Source: Paenibacillus sp. 32O-W (GTDB lineage: Bacteria > Bacillota > Bacilli > Paenibacillales > NBRC-103111). Taken from it: a DNA stretch of 36,145 bases. Position numbers and translations under genes: made by a program. Positions 7,765 through 16,502 of this stretch are shown one piece after another. The stretch lies in contig NZ_VEGP01000064.1 of NCBI RefSeq assembly GCF_007679495.1, positions 1-36,145 of the forward strand, given 5' to 3'. The notes beneath the pieces were generated by a model that saw nothing but the letters and a program-made list of their open reading frames with translations, was not told where the DNA came from and made no database searches. The first letter of the stretch is position 1. The number at the start of each line of letters is the position of its first letter.

Positions 7765-9260
7765 TCAAGCCAAAGCATAGATCGGCGAAATCCAGGCGCA
7801 TTGCCCGTTCATCTGCCGGATTTCCGCATGATACACATCGCATGACGTTTCGGCCGCACTGTCCTCCCATTGTCCATGGAAGCTATACAGCTCCTCCGGT
7901 ACGGCGCGATGAACGAAGATCGCTTCCGAATTGTAAGGGTGCAAATGCACGCTTTGGCCGCCGGCCAGCAATTCGCCGATCGCAGCCGTAATCGTCTTTC
8001 CATTAGCCTGGACCTCTATTCGAGTATCAGCTTGACCGGCCACTTCCAGAATGACACCTGAGGTGTGCGGATGCAGCGTAGTCGGGTTAGGAAACGACGT
8101 ACAACCCCATACCACGCTGCTCTCCGATTGTGAAACGACCTCATTGCGTAAAGCGTTCATATTGGGATCTTCCCGCATTTCCGGAGTTGGAGCAAGGACG
8201 CTCCGGCCGCGGAAACAGGTCTCCACAGAGATCAGCTTGCCTCCCTGAACGGAGGCGGAGGCTTCCCATTTAAAGCCGGTTTTGTTATTGCCCCACCCTA
8301 ATTCGACTTTGATCTTATACTTCTGCTCCCCCGCCGCCTTTGCCCCGTGGAGCTCTTCGCCGTTGATAATTTTCCATGGCTGCAAGTTTTTATAGACGAC
8401 GATTTTATCGAGTTGATCGCAGCCTCTTACATCGAGAGACAGAGTTCTATGGCCGGCTTGAACCTCGCTGCCCATATCATGGCCGTTCAATTTAAAGCGG
8501 CAGGCTATTTTGTCTCCGGTCACCGCATAGGTTCTTCGGGCCAGAATCGCTTTCCAGATCGCTTCACGAGTCTTATCCTCGGCAAGCACCGCCAGTCTTC
8601 CGTCTCCGTATGATCCCGGATATCCCGCATGATGGTCAGTCGAACCGACGAAGCCGAAGCGATGTCCCTTGGCCAAAGCTGCATAGACGGTGCTTCTCGG
8701 ATCACGCGGTCCCATATCGTGGTAGTACGGATACAGGCTTTGCTCAGACATGCCGCAACCGTGCTTCGAGTATACCTCGATCACAGGGCTGATGGCCGGA
8801 TTAAAGCTTTCCCAGTTCCCCCCGCGATATCCTGGCGTATAGCCGACATGATGCGGAATCGCAATTGCTCGATGCGGGCTCAGCTTGGCAATGATTTCCT
8901 CCGGCGTTTCTCCGGCAACTAGAGGTATCTCATCGTCAGGAGATAAATAATGATGGTCGCCGTACTTGCTGGAATGCGCCTCGAAGCCTTGAAAAGTAAC
9001 AAATTCATGCGGAACGTTATAAGCTCTGACCGTTCTGCGCACTTCCTCCCAATTTCTTTGGAGCTTGGCAAATCCCTCCTTGTGAAAATCAACCAGATAC
9101 TCCAGCGGTTCCTTCCGTTCCGGAATATCGAACCAGGACGCGTGTCCGATAATCGCGCAGAAATCGAGCTGCCCCTTGGCCGCCTTCAGCGCGTTTTCAA
9201 GACTGCCGTAGCCATAGCTTATCCGCAATGATTATGCAGATCTCCCCAATATAAGTTCAT
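7765..9260 (-). pseudogene. PHP-domain metal-dependent phosphoesterase-like gene with a 1-base frameshift near its start
   Basis: The main open frame (from about 9228 to 7765, 487 residues) lacks an N-terminus but reads as a PHP-superfamily hydrolase: LDFCAIIGHASW, AIPHHVGYTPG, VGSTDHHAG, with His/Asp metal ligands. The missing start is visible one frame over. ATG at 9260, with AAGGGG upstream, reads MNLYWGDLHNHCG, containing the expected metal-binding HxH (LHNH), and then hits TAA. Adding one base between 9222 and 9223 joins it to ISYGYGSLENAL. The intact protein would be about 498 residues. A strong promoter lies upstream, so this is a recent mutation, a phase-variable state or a sequencing error. 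A TTG at 9228 could start a truncated protein without HxH. It is divergent from the ROK regulator and sulfatase, so it probably belongs to the same pathway. The substrate is unknown. Confidence 0.75.
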
Positions 9261-9357
9261 GCTCTTCTATCCCCTTAATTTTAATGGTATGGCGGCTTCC
9301 ATTTGAAAAGCCTCTACATCCTTTGTCCTTCCCGATACAGGCTTTTTCATTGCTTCC

Positions 9358-9386
9358 ATCATAAAATCGCTCCCCACTTTTGTCAA
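9358..9386 (-). promoter_or_regulatory. SigmaA promoter of the PHP-domain gene
   Basis: On the minus strand TTGACA (9381-9386) and TATGAT (9358-9363) are separated by exactly 17 bases, an almost perfect sigmaA promoter. It drives a leader of roughly 90 bases before the ATG at 9260. This supports a gene start at 9260 rather than at 9228. Confidence 0.75.
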
Positions 9387-9410
9387 TATATAAACAAAGT
9401 ATCCGCCGAC

Positions 9411-9437
9411 AAAAAATAAAATGCCATTTCTTTGGCA
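9411..9437 (-). terminator. Possible minus-strand terminator between divergent promoters
   Basis: TGCCA (9422-9426) and TGGCA (9433-9437) form a short stem, followed on the minus strand by a T-rich run (9411-9421). It lies between the divergent PHP and ROK promoters and could block antisense transcription coming from the ROK gene. The stem is only 5 bp. Confidence 0.3.
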
Positions 9438-9495
9438 AGCTGATAATCAGGCTCTAAACTCATCAAAAATATGGGTAAAGAACTGTGTAAAACGG

Positions 9496-9528
9496 TTTGC
9501 TATATTCGATCTGTTTTGTTATATTCGA
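9496..9528 (+). promoter_or_regulatory. ROK gene promoter overlapped by a 14-bp direct repeat
   Basis: TTTGYTATATTCGA occurs at 9496-9509 and 9515-9528, a 19-base period with one mismatch. The two copies overlap a candidate promoter: TTGCTA (9497-9502), 17 bases, TATATT (9520-9525). Because the next gene is a ROK repressor, this is a plausible autoregulatory site, inferred from position only. A partial dyad AAAACGGTTT lies just upstream. Confidence 0.45.
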
Positions 9529-9571
9529 AAGGACACTTACGTATAAATTAGACTATAGTTGAGGAGATTGT

Positions 9572-10777
9572 ATGGAGACCGTCCGCAAATACAAGGATCA
9601 AAGAGGAAGCAAGGCTACGATCATTCAGATGTTAAGAGTTCATGGCTCCATCTCTCGAATGGAGCTGACCAAATTAACGGATTTAAGCCGGGCCACAATC
9701 TCGATAGCGGTGAATGAATTAATTGAGCTGGGGCTCATCCGCGAAACCGAGCTGCAGCAATCAACCGGGGGCCGCCCTGCCATTAATTTGGAGCTCGTTC
9801 CGAACTCACATATCATTCTGGGCGCTGATCTGATCGATCAGGCCTGGGTCCTGGGCGCGTTCGACCTGCTGGGGAACACTCTGCTGATGCAGCGCATCCC
9901 TTATGCTTCACCGACGCCGGAAGCGGCGGTTCAGGCTTTGGCCGAAGAGCTTCCCCATTTTGTGAACAAGCTGGACAAAGAGCCGATTCCGCTTATCGGT
10001 CTCGGTATCCCCGGCCTCGTGGACACGAATCGCGGACTTCTTCACAGCTCCGCCGTTCTGGGCTGGAGACAGGTCGAGCTGAGCAGAATGATGACGGACA
10101 AGCTGCGCTGGCCAGTCGTTGTCCTTAACCGGAGCCGGGCACGAGGACTTGCGGAAAGCCGTTACGGAGCGGGCAGACATTATAACCAGATGATTTACAT
10201 CGGGATTGATACAGGCATCGGCGCCGGCATCTATGTGCAGCGCGAACTCATTCATGGCGCTATCGGCGGAGCCGGGGAACTTGGCCATACCTCGGTGGAG
10301 CTCGACGGTGTATTATGTCTTTGCGGAAATCGAGGCTGCCTGCAGATGTATGCAGCAGCGCCGGCGATAGAGCTCGAGGCCCGGAAGCGGCTTCGGGAAG
10401 ATACCGATTCCTCGCTGCTGCGGGAACCCGAATTTGACCTTCAGCTGCTGAATGCCAAGCAAATTTGCCAGGCGGCGGATCAAGGAGATGAACTGGCGGT
10501 GCAAGTCGTGAATAACGCAGCCACCTATTTGGGAATGACGATGGCCAACCTGGTGAATCTGCTAAATCCCGAGGCGATTATTCTCGGCGGCATGATTCCG
10601 ATGGAATGTTCCACTTACCTGGAAACCGCCGTCAAAGTTATGCGCCAGCGCTCGATTCATTTGCTTTCGGCTTCCACGGTTGTGCATCCGGCCATTTTCA
10701 AGGATATCGGCGGAGCTTTAGGGGCAGCCAATTTCGCTTTGGATGAACATATGAGCTTTTCATTCTTAAACGTATAG
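9572..10777 (+). CDS. ROK-family transcriptional repressor (XylR/NagC-like)
   Basis: A 401-residue sugar-responsive repressor. The N-terminal winged helix-turn-helix spans about residues 14-65 (MLRVHGSISRMELTKLTDLS then RATISIAVNELIELGLI), with the wing STGGRPAINLEL. The ROK domain follows: ILGADL, LGIPGLVD, and IGIDTGIGAGIYV with GELGHTSVE. The zinc motif CLCGNRGCLQ near residue 247 matches CxCGxxGCxE except Gln for the final Glu. TTGAGGAG precedes the ATG. It is 31 bases upstream of the sulfatase and divergent from the PHP gene, so it probably controls both in response to a sugar or sulfated sugar, with itself repressed through the direct repeat at 9496-9528. Confidence 0.9.
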   Translation: METVRKYKDQRGSKATIIQMLRVHGSISRMELTKLTDLSRATISIAVNELIELGLIRETELQQSTGGRPAINLELVPNSHIILGADLIDQAWVLGAFDLLGNTLLMQRIPYASPTPEAAVQALAEELPHFVNKLDKEPIPLIGLGIPGLVDTNRGLLHSSAVLGWRQVELSRMMTDKLRWPVVVLNRSRARGLAESRYGAGRHYNQMIYIGIDTGIGAGIYVQRELIHGAIGGAGELGHTSVELDGVLCLCGNRGCLQMYAAAPAIELEARKRLREDTDSSLLREPEFDLQLLNAKQICQAADQGDELAVQVVNNAATYLGMTMANLVNLLNPEAIILGGMIPMECSTYLETAVKVMRQRSIHLLSASTVVHPAIFKDIGGALGAANFALDEHMSFSFLNV

Positions 10778-10808
10778 AACGAAAATTTTAACGTAGAGGT
10801 GATCTCGC

Positions 10809-12221
10809 TTGAAACCAAACCGGCAGCCTAACATTCTGTTTATTATGTCAGACGACCATGCTTCGCACGCGATGAGCTGCTACGGCAGCCAAATCAATCA
10901 GACACCGAATATCGACCGGATTGCCGACGAAGGAATGCGCTTCGATAACTGCTTCTGCACGAATTCAATATGCTCCCCCAGCCGCGCTGCCATTTTGACG
11001 GGCAAATACAATCATTTGAACGGCGTCAAATCGATCGAGGATCATCTGGATGGGCGTCAAATGACCTTCCCCAAGCTGCTGCAGGTAAACGGGTATCAAA
11101 CGGCCATGATCGGCAAGTGGCATCTGGGCCATGGAGGGGATGCGGATCCTACTGGCTTCGATTATTGGAACGTCCTGCCGGGGCAAGGACTGTACCATAA
11201 TCCTACCTTCATTGATCAAGAGGGCGAGAAACCATATTCAGGCTATGTTACCGATATCATTACGGAGTTGTCCATCGACTGGTTGAGCCGGCGGGATTCC
11301 AACCGCCCTTTCATGCTGATGTGCCATCATAAAGCGCCGCACCGGCCCTGGCAGCCTTCAGCCAAATACGCTCAATGGTATGAAGACGTAGAAATCCCGG
11401 AGCCGGAAACCTTCCATGATACTTATGAAAATCGCTCGCAGGCGGCGGTCGAGGCTAATATGCGGATTGACCGCGATATGAGAGAATCGGATGTCAAGGG
11501 CAGACCTCCCGAGGAGTTAAGCGCACTGGAGCAGAAAAGGTGGAAGTATCAACGGTATATAAAAGACTATTTAAGGTGTGTGGCTTCTATTGATGAAAGC
11601 GTCGGCAGGCTGCTGGATTACTTGGAGGAAGAAGGAATCGCGGATAACACCATAGTGATTTATACCTCCGACCAGGGCTTTTTCCTAGGGGACCATGGCT
11701 GGTTTGACAAGCGCTTTATGTACGAGGAGTCATTGAGAATGCCGTTCATCGTTCGTTATCCGCGTGTAATCGAGGCCGGAAGCGTAACAGAAGCGATGGC
11801 TCTGAACATCGATTTTCCGGTGACGTTTTTGGATTATGCAGGAGTGCCGATTCCTGCCGAAATGCAGGGCCGCTCGCTTCGCTCCATCTTTGAAGGGTCT
11901 ACTCCCGAAGGCTGGAGGACATCGATGTACTACAGATACTGGATGCATCTGGACGAGCATCACAATGTTTATTCGCATTACGGCATTCGGACCGAACGCT
12001 ACAAGCTGATTTATTACTATGCCCAAGCCTTGGGAACTACCGGGTCTGCGGATGAGAACCGCGAGCCGGAGTGGGAACTGTTTGATTTGCAGCTTGATCC
12101 CTATGAAATGAACAATGTGTATAAAGATCCGGCCTATTCGGAGACCGTCGTGAAGCTTAAGGAAGAGCTGCACAGGCTGCAGGCGGAGGTGCTGGATCAG
12201 CCTGTCGCCGAAATAGATTAA
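10809..12221 (+). CDS. Type I sulfatase (cytoplasmic)
   Basis: A 470-residue arylsulfatase-superfamily enzyme that would remove sulfate esters from a small sugar or glycan fragment. Seen: the metal-binding N-terminal FIMSDDHASHAMSCYG, the formylglycine signature CSPSRAAILTGKYNH (Cys at about residue 56), which fits CxPxR and so needs formylglycine-generating enzyme, GKWHLGH, HHKAPHRPW, and the second metal site TSDQGFFLGDHGWFDKR near residue 285. There is no signal peptide, so it probably acts on an imported substrate. The start is TTG with GAGGTGAT upstream. It is co-transcribed with the ROK repressor. Resemblance is to iduronate/heparan-type sulfatases in length and motifs; the substrate is unassigned. 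Confidence 0.92.
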   Translation: MKPNRQPNILFIMSDDHASHAMSCYGSQINQTPNIDRIADEGMRFDNCFCTNSICSPSRAAILTGKYNHLNGVKSIEDHLDGRQMTFPKLLQVNGYQTAMIGKWHLGHGGDADPTGFDYWNVLPGQGLYHNPTFIDQEGEKPYSGYVTDIITELSIDWLSRRDSNRPFMLMCHHKAPHRPWQPSAKYAQWYEDVEIPEPETFHDTYENRSQAAVEANMRIDRDMRESDVKGRPPEELSALEQKRWKYQRYIKDYLRCVASIDESVGRLLDYLEEEGIADNTIVIYTSDQGFFLGDHGWFDKRFMYEESLRMPFIVRYPRVIEAGSVTEAMALNIDFPVTFLDYAGVPIPAEMQGRSLRSIFEGSTPEGWRTSMYYRYWMHLDEHHNVYSHYGIRTERYKLIYYYAQALGTTGSADENREPEWELFDLQLDPYEMNNVYKDPAYSETVVKLKEELHRLQAEVLDQPVAEID

Positions 12222-12229
12222 GCGGACCC

Positions 12230-12305
12230 AAGGATAAACGGCTATCGCCGTCCTTGTCCAAGGACGTACAGTTTCTCGATGAAGCTTATACTTTCTAATA
12301 TTTGA
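12230..12305. repeat. Dispersed intergenic module (copy 2)
   Basis: The first 26 bases are identical to 595-620. A second hairpin CGTCCTT-GTCC-AAGGACG follows at once, then GATGAAGCTTATACTTTCTA, matching the tail of copy 1. It lies between the convergent sulfatase and AraC genes and may serve as a shared 3' end structure. Confidence 0.5.
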
Positions 12306-12331
12306 AACAAAAGCCATTCCTGGCCTGACGC

Positions 12332-12359
12332 GCAACGCGCGCCGGAGGGCGCGCGTTGC
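12332..12359. terminator. GC-rich 12-bp hairpin between convergent genes
   Basis: GCAACGCGCGCC (12332-12343) pairs perfectly with GGCGCGCGTTGC (12348-12359) around a 4-base loop. Neither strand has a clear T-run immediately after it, although a weaker hairpin with TTTTG follows on the minus strand. It lies 54 bases past the AraC stop and may end transcription there. Very stable; function inferred from position. Confidence 0.45.
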
Positions 12360-12412
12360 AAAATTAGCGGATAAGCGGTCAGAATGTCCACAAGCGGATC
12401 AAGGCTCTGATC

Positions 12413-14698
12413 TTATACCGCTTCACCCCGGCTGCGGAATTCCCCGGGTGTTACCCCCGTCCATTGCTTGAAACGGCGGATGAAGCTGGATACGTTATCG
12501 AAGCCGGTTTGTTCGGCTATAGATTTAACGGAAAGCGTACTTGACAGGAGAAGCTGTTTTGCTTTATCGATGCGGAGCTGCGTCGCAAAGTCAAGCACGG
12601 TTTGACCGGTCCGATCCTTATAATAATGGCTGAGGTTCGGAGGGGCCATCCTGAAATAGTCCGCCATCTCCTGAACCGAGAAATTCCGATTCGCATAGTT
12701 CTGCTTGATATACAGCATCATTCGCATGTCCAAATCCAGATGATCTTCTCCTGCCAGACGGTCAAGGTGAACTGCGACATCCCGGCAGATCTGCTTCACC
12801 AGGGAAGTGAATTCCTCAACGGTCTCGTATTTCTCCAACAGGAAGACATCCGGATAATCGTCAAGGCCCGGGGATGTCCCCTGGGAGGGAATGTCGCCCA
12901 TCGTCTGAATCACCACATTAATTAGATCAAAGCACAAGCCGCGGGCAATGAAAAGAGGCATATTGTTTTCTTTCAAATATTGCTGCAGCTGCTGAAGCAG
13001 CTTCTCGATTTTGTTCAAATTACCCTGCTTTATCGCGCTCCTCAGTTCCGCCATTTCCTGACGGGGATAGGCTTCCAGCGTTTGCTGATCGATGATTATG
13101 TCTTTGGAGAAAATGACCTGTTCCTTCCCTTTGATAAACCGGTAATCAATCGCCGTGGCCGCTTCGAAATAGGATTTGGGCACTTCTCGCCAATCCGTGA
13201 CAGCGCCGCCTACCCCAATGGTAATGCCTTGCTGCAGCAGATTTCGTACATATTGATGAAAGAATGACAGCGCATCGGACGGATCGGCTTCCTCCTCTGC
13301 ATCGCAGGCCAGCACCATCACCCATTTGTTCTCGTCGAGATGATCCCGCCCGTACCCTTCGTAGCTTTTCGGCAGCCCTTGACTCAATGATTTCAGCAAA
13401 GCCCGCTTTTCGTCAGAAGAAATGGGGGCTTGAGATCCGTGAAAGTGTAAAATAGCGACCCGGATTTTCGGCTTGGTAAAAACGATTCCCCATTCCCTTC
13501 CGGCTTCGTTGAAAGACTCCGCATCCGTACTCCGCCCTTTAAGCAGCTGATCCAGCAAATAATCTTCGGCAGCTTCACGGCTGCTTTCGACCTTGACGTT
13601 AAGCGCACGGTTCTCAGTAAACAGCGAATCGATGGTCAGACGGACCGTCTCCAGCTCATTCATCGGTTCCGCATGCTTCCAAATACTCTCGGTATACCGT
13701 TTTAGTTGATTGAGAGGCCTGTAATTCATATTCATGCTTCCGTATATCACCATTACGCCCAATGTAAGAATGACGATGATTCCGAGCACAAACCAGGTTT
13801 GCACCGCCGTTACCTTGGCCAACACCTGGCTGACCGGCAGCGTGGATACGTAGGTCCAGCCGGTTTCCTTCGATTTCACGGAGAGGAAATAATAGGTTTC
13901 TCCACCCCGCCTTATGGTCTCTGTAAAAGATTCGAAGTCGTTCGGAAGCCTCTTTATAACCTGTTCCGGCAGATCAGATCCGCCAGAGTCCAAACTGGTA
14001 ATCAATTCGTTGTTTTGATTGAGGATAAAGGTGTTTCCGTTGTAGCTTTTGAACTCATCCTCGAGTATTCGATGGACCGCCTCTTCCTTCACAATAAAAA
14101 TAACCGCAGCATATGGAGTGGAGGAACTCGGCAATATCGGATAGAGGAACGTAATGAACCTTCCCTCGTCCTGCAGCATTTCGGCCGGCCGGATCAGCGG
14201 TTCCGTCAACCGGTTCAAATCGCGGTAAATCTCTTCCTTGCTCCAATTCGGATAAGGATAAATATGATCGGACAGCATGGACAGGGTGTAAACGCTGCGA
14301 TTGGAATACAGCCGCTCTTCCTCGCGGAAATAAATCATCATTTCATGGATAAAGTGGTTTGTCGTCGTATATTTTTGCAGCTCGTTCATGATTTTCCGGG
14401 CTTTCAGCGGATCCTGGTTCAGTTGGTAAAACGGTTTCAAATTATTGTTTACATACATCAACTGCGTGCTTGTATTCTGAAGCTGCAGCACCTGTTGATC
14501 CAGAACATATTTCACCCGATTCAAATTGTTCAAATTATTCACTACGATTTCATTCTTCAAAGTGTCGATCAAAAAGCTCTGTACAAATAACCCCATCAGC
14601 ACCAGCGGAAGCAGCAAAATAATGACATAAGAGAACAAGTATTTTACAAAAAACTGGAACTTCTTTCCGAGAATCAACTGCAACCATCCTTTCTCCAT
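12413..14698 (-). CDS. Membrane-anchored AraC-type regulator (operon 2)
   Basis: A 761-residue one-component sensor/regulator of the kind common beside LplB/YtcP importers. Domains in order: TM1 at about residues 19-39 (YLFSYVIILLLPLVLMGLFV), an extracellular sensor of about 260 residues, TM2 near 302-322 (WFVLGIIVILTLGVMVIYG), a cytoplasmic linker, and a C-terminal pair of AraC helix-turn-helix motifs (about 655-757: FSVQEMADYFRMAPPNLSHY and SVKSIAEQTGFDNVSSFIRR, ending in GVTPGEF). The ATG at 14698 has a poor ribosome site; a TTG at 14677, with AAAGGATGG upstream, is an equally good start. It is the last gene of the operon, 111 bases after the binding-protein gene. It probably activates the operon on sensing the transported sugar. 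Confidence 0.9.
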   Translation of the reverse strand: MEKGWLQLILGKKFQFFVKYLFSYVIILLLPLVLMGLFVQSFLIDTLKNEIVVNNLNNLNRVKYVLDQQVLQLQNTSTQLMYVNNNLKPFYQLNQDPLKARKIMNELQKYTTTNHFIHEMMIYFREEERLYSNRSVYTLSMLSDHIYPYPNWSKEEIYRDLNRLTEPLIRPAEMLQDEGRFITFLYPILPSSSTPYAAVIFIVKEEAVHRILEDEFKSYNGNTFILNQNNELITSLDSGGSDLPEQVIKRLPNDFESFTETIRRGGETYYFLSVKSKETGWTYVSTLPVSQVLAKVTAVQTWFVLGIIVILTLGVMVIYGSMNMNYRPLNQLKRYTESIWKHAEPMNELETVRLTIDSLFTENRALNVKVESSREAAEDYLLDQLLKGRSTDAESFNEAGREWGIVFTKPKIRVAILHFHGSQAPISSDEKRALLKSLSQGLPKSYEGYGRDHLDENKWVMVLACDAEEEADPSDALSFFHQYVRNLLQQGITIGVGGAVTDWREVPKSYFEAATAIDYRFIKGKEQVIFSKDIIIDQQTLEAYPRQEMAELRSAIKQGNLNKIEKLLQQLQQYLKENNMPLFIARGLCFDLINVVIQTMGDIPSQGTSPGLDDYPDVFLLEKYETVEEFTSLVKQICRDVAVHLDRLAGEDHLDLDMRMMLYIKQNYANRNFSVQEMADYFRMAPPNLSHYYKDRTGQTVLDFATQLRIDKAKQLLLSSTLSVKSIAEQTGFDNVSSFIRRFKQWTGVTPGEFRSRGEAV

Positions 14699-14775
14699 AC
14701 CAATTCCGGTGTAAACGGAGGGATTATAAGGCAGATAGCGATCTTATTGGAGAAAGAAGCATGCCCTACGCAGCT

Positions 14776-14800
14776 TAAGGGAGTCCTGTGTCCTCCCTTA
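14776..14800 (-). other. Intercistronic stem-loop after the operon 2 binding-protein gene
   Basis: TAAGGGAG (14776-14783) pairs with CTCCCTTA (14793-14800) across a 9-base loop. It begins 10 bases after the binding-protein stop, with no T-run. It occupies the same position as the stem-loops at 3788 and 27411 in the other two importer operons. Confidence 0.5.
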
Positions 14801-14809
14801 GAGCCGCGC

Positions 14810-16417
14810 TTATTTTCTTGCCTGGTAACGCTCGTGAGCAGCCTGTTGGATTTGAACCGCCTCTTCAATTCCCATCTTCTTCAGCGTTGCGACGAAAGCG
14901 TCCCATTTATCAAGCGGCTCGACTCCCATGATGAACTTTATGAACATTTCATCATAGTAGGTATTGACCTCACTCATAATTTGAGAGTATTTTTGACTTT
15001 CCTCGGCTGTCAATGTCAAACTCGGCAGCAGTAGCGATTTATCCGATTGGTACCAGATCTCATTCGCTTCTTTGGCTTCATCCGCTGTCACACTGAGCTG
15101 AGCCCACGCTTCGCGATCCATTACTTTGGTGAAGCCGTATATAGGAATGGCGTATCGGAGCGTGTAATCGACCGGAGTCAAACCTTCGCTATTTTTCAAC
15201 ACTTTTTCCGTATACTTTTTGCTGCCGTTATCCACCTGGTAAGATTCGCCCTCGATGCCCCAATTCAACAGATCGGAGCCTTCCTGTCCATACATAAAGT
15301 CAAGGAATTTCACCGAATGCTCTGGATTTTTGTTCTGTGAAGTAATGAAGGCGCCTTCCCCGCTTACGTAACGGATCAATCCGTCATTGCTGCTGTACGG
15401 CTTCCCGCCGGGGCCGATCGGATCCGGTGCGGCAATGAGCTTAAAATCCGGATTTTCTCCTTTCATCAGGTTGTTGAACTTGTCAAACCAGGACATGTAT
15501 CCGACCATGGCACCGTATTGATTGTTCGTAAATTTGGCGTCGAATGCCTTGCCGTCCAAGGAGGCGAATTCCGGCTCGATCAATCCTTCCTCAAACCACT
15601 TATGCATCGTTTCCATATAGTCTTTGAAAGCCGGCTGCAGCGGGCCATAGGCTATTTTCCGGGAAGCCGGGTCAAGATATAAGCCTGTTCGTATCCCCCA
15701 AGCCGCAGCGAAGTTTTTAATAGCCTCCATTCCTTTCTGTTCACCGAGCGGGATTTCATCCGCTTCGCCGTTGCCGTTCGGATCCTGCTCCTTAAACGCT
15801 TTCAGAACAGCATACCATTCATCAACGGTCGTTGGAACATCCATACCAACCTGTTCAAGCCAGTCCTTCCGAATCTGGAAACCGGTATAAGCGTTGCGCT
15901 GCAAGTCGAGCTCGATTTTGGGAAACAGGGCGATCGTTCCGTCATCCAGCATAATCTGCTTTTTCAATTCCGGATTGCCGTCAAGCAGTGCTTTGAAATT
16001 CGGAGCATGGCTGTCGATCAAATCATTTAACTTGACGGCCACTTCATCCTGTATCAGCTTGCTTAATCCGCCCGGATAACCGTCGGTAACCCAGTAGATC
16101 ATGTCCGGATAGCTGCCGGATGCAAGCATGATGTTGAATTGCTGCGAAGTATCGCCGGCCGAAGGCTCTTGCCAGTTCACATTCGTATTGGTTCTCTTCT
16201 CAATTTCCTGGAAGGCGGCAATGTCCTTATAGCTCTTCAAGTACTTGTTGTTAATCGGCCGCACGTAAAAGGTGAGCGGCACCGGCTTGTCATCCCCCGC
16301 ACCGCTGCCTTGTCCGTTTCCTGGCGTTTCGTCCGCCCCGCCCCCGCAGCCCGCTACAACCGTGAAACTTAATGCGACTGCTAACATGCTGATCGTCGAC
16401 TTCTTCCATTTTCTCAT
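14810..16417 (-). CDS. Sugar ABC transporter substrate-binding lipoprotein (operon 2)
   Basis: About 535 residues. It has a lipoprotein signal MRKWKKSTISMLAVALSFTV followed by AGC, with the lipid-accepting Cys at residue 24, then a Gly/Asp/Pro-rich linker and a large solute-binding domain (for example TFYVRPINNKYLKSY, GSYPDMIYW, QIRKDWLEQVGMDVPTT). The chosen start at 16417 follows AAAGGGG; an in-frame start 21 bases upstream is less likely. It lies third in a minus-strand operon after two permeases and is probably anchored outside the membrane to hand an oligosaccharide to them. The C-terminal half resembles the operon 1 protein in layout (EEGLIEPEF, GQEGSDLLNWGIEGESYQ). Ligand unknown. Confidence 0.9.
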   Translation of the reverse strand: MRKWKKSTISMLAVALSFTVVAGCGGGADETPGNGQGSGAGDDKPVPLTFYVRPINNKYLKSYKDIAAFQEIEKRTNTNVNWQEPSAGDTSQQFNIMLASGSYPDMIYWVTDGYPGGLSKLIQDEVAVKLNDLIDSHAPNFKALLDGNPELKKQIMLDDGTIALFPKIELDLQRNAYTGFQIRKDWLEQVGMDVPTTVDEWYAVLKAFKEQDPNGNGEADEIPLGEQKGMEAIKNFAAAWGIRTGLYLDPASRKIAYGPLQPAFKDYMETMHKWFEEGLIEPEFASLDGKAFDAKFTNNQYGAMVGYMSWFDKFNNLMKGENPDFKLIAAPDPIGPGGKPYSSNDGLIRYVSGEGAFITSQNKNPEHSVKFLDFMYGQEGSDLLNWGIEGESYQVDNGSKKYTEKVLKNSEGLTPVDYTLRYAIPIYGFTKVMDREAWAQLSVTADEAKEANEIWYQSDKSLLLPSLTLTAEESQKYSQIMSEVNTYYDEMFIKFIMGVEPLDKWDAFVATLKKMGIEEAVQIQQAAHERYQARK

Positions 16418-16502
16418 GTTGGAACCCCTTTCAGTCATGATTTTTCAATTTTATTTTCAAAGCCGCCCATTGCTGGTATACGGCTCCAAAACCACGCACG
16501 AG

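Noticed and set aside
9489-9505. Catabolite-repression (cre) site near AAAACGGTTT
   Set aside because: The core is symmetric but the outer TG and CA positions of the cre consensus do not match.
11730-12335. 201-codon frame on the minus strand
   Set aside because: Antisense to the 3' half of the sulfatase, which has clear family motifs on the plus strand.
13706-14590. Long open frame (294 codons) on the plus strand
   Set aside because: It lies wholly antisense to the AraC regulator gene, has no ribosome site and reads as low-information sequence typical of a shadow frame.
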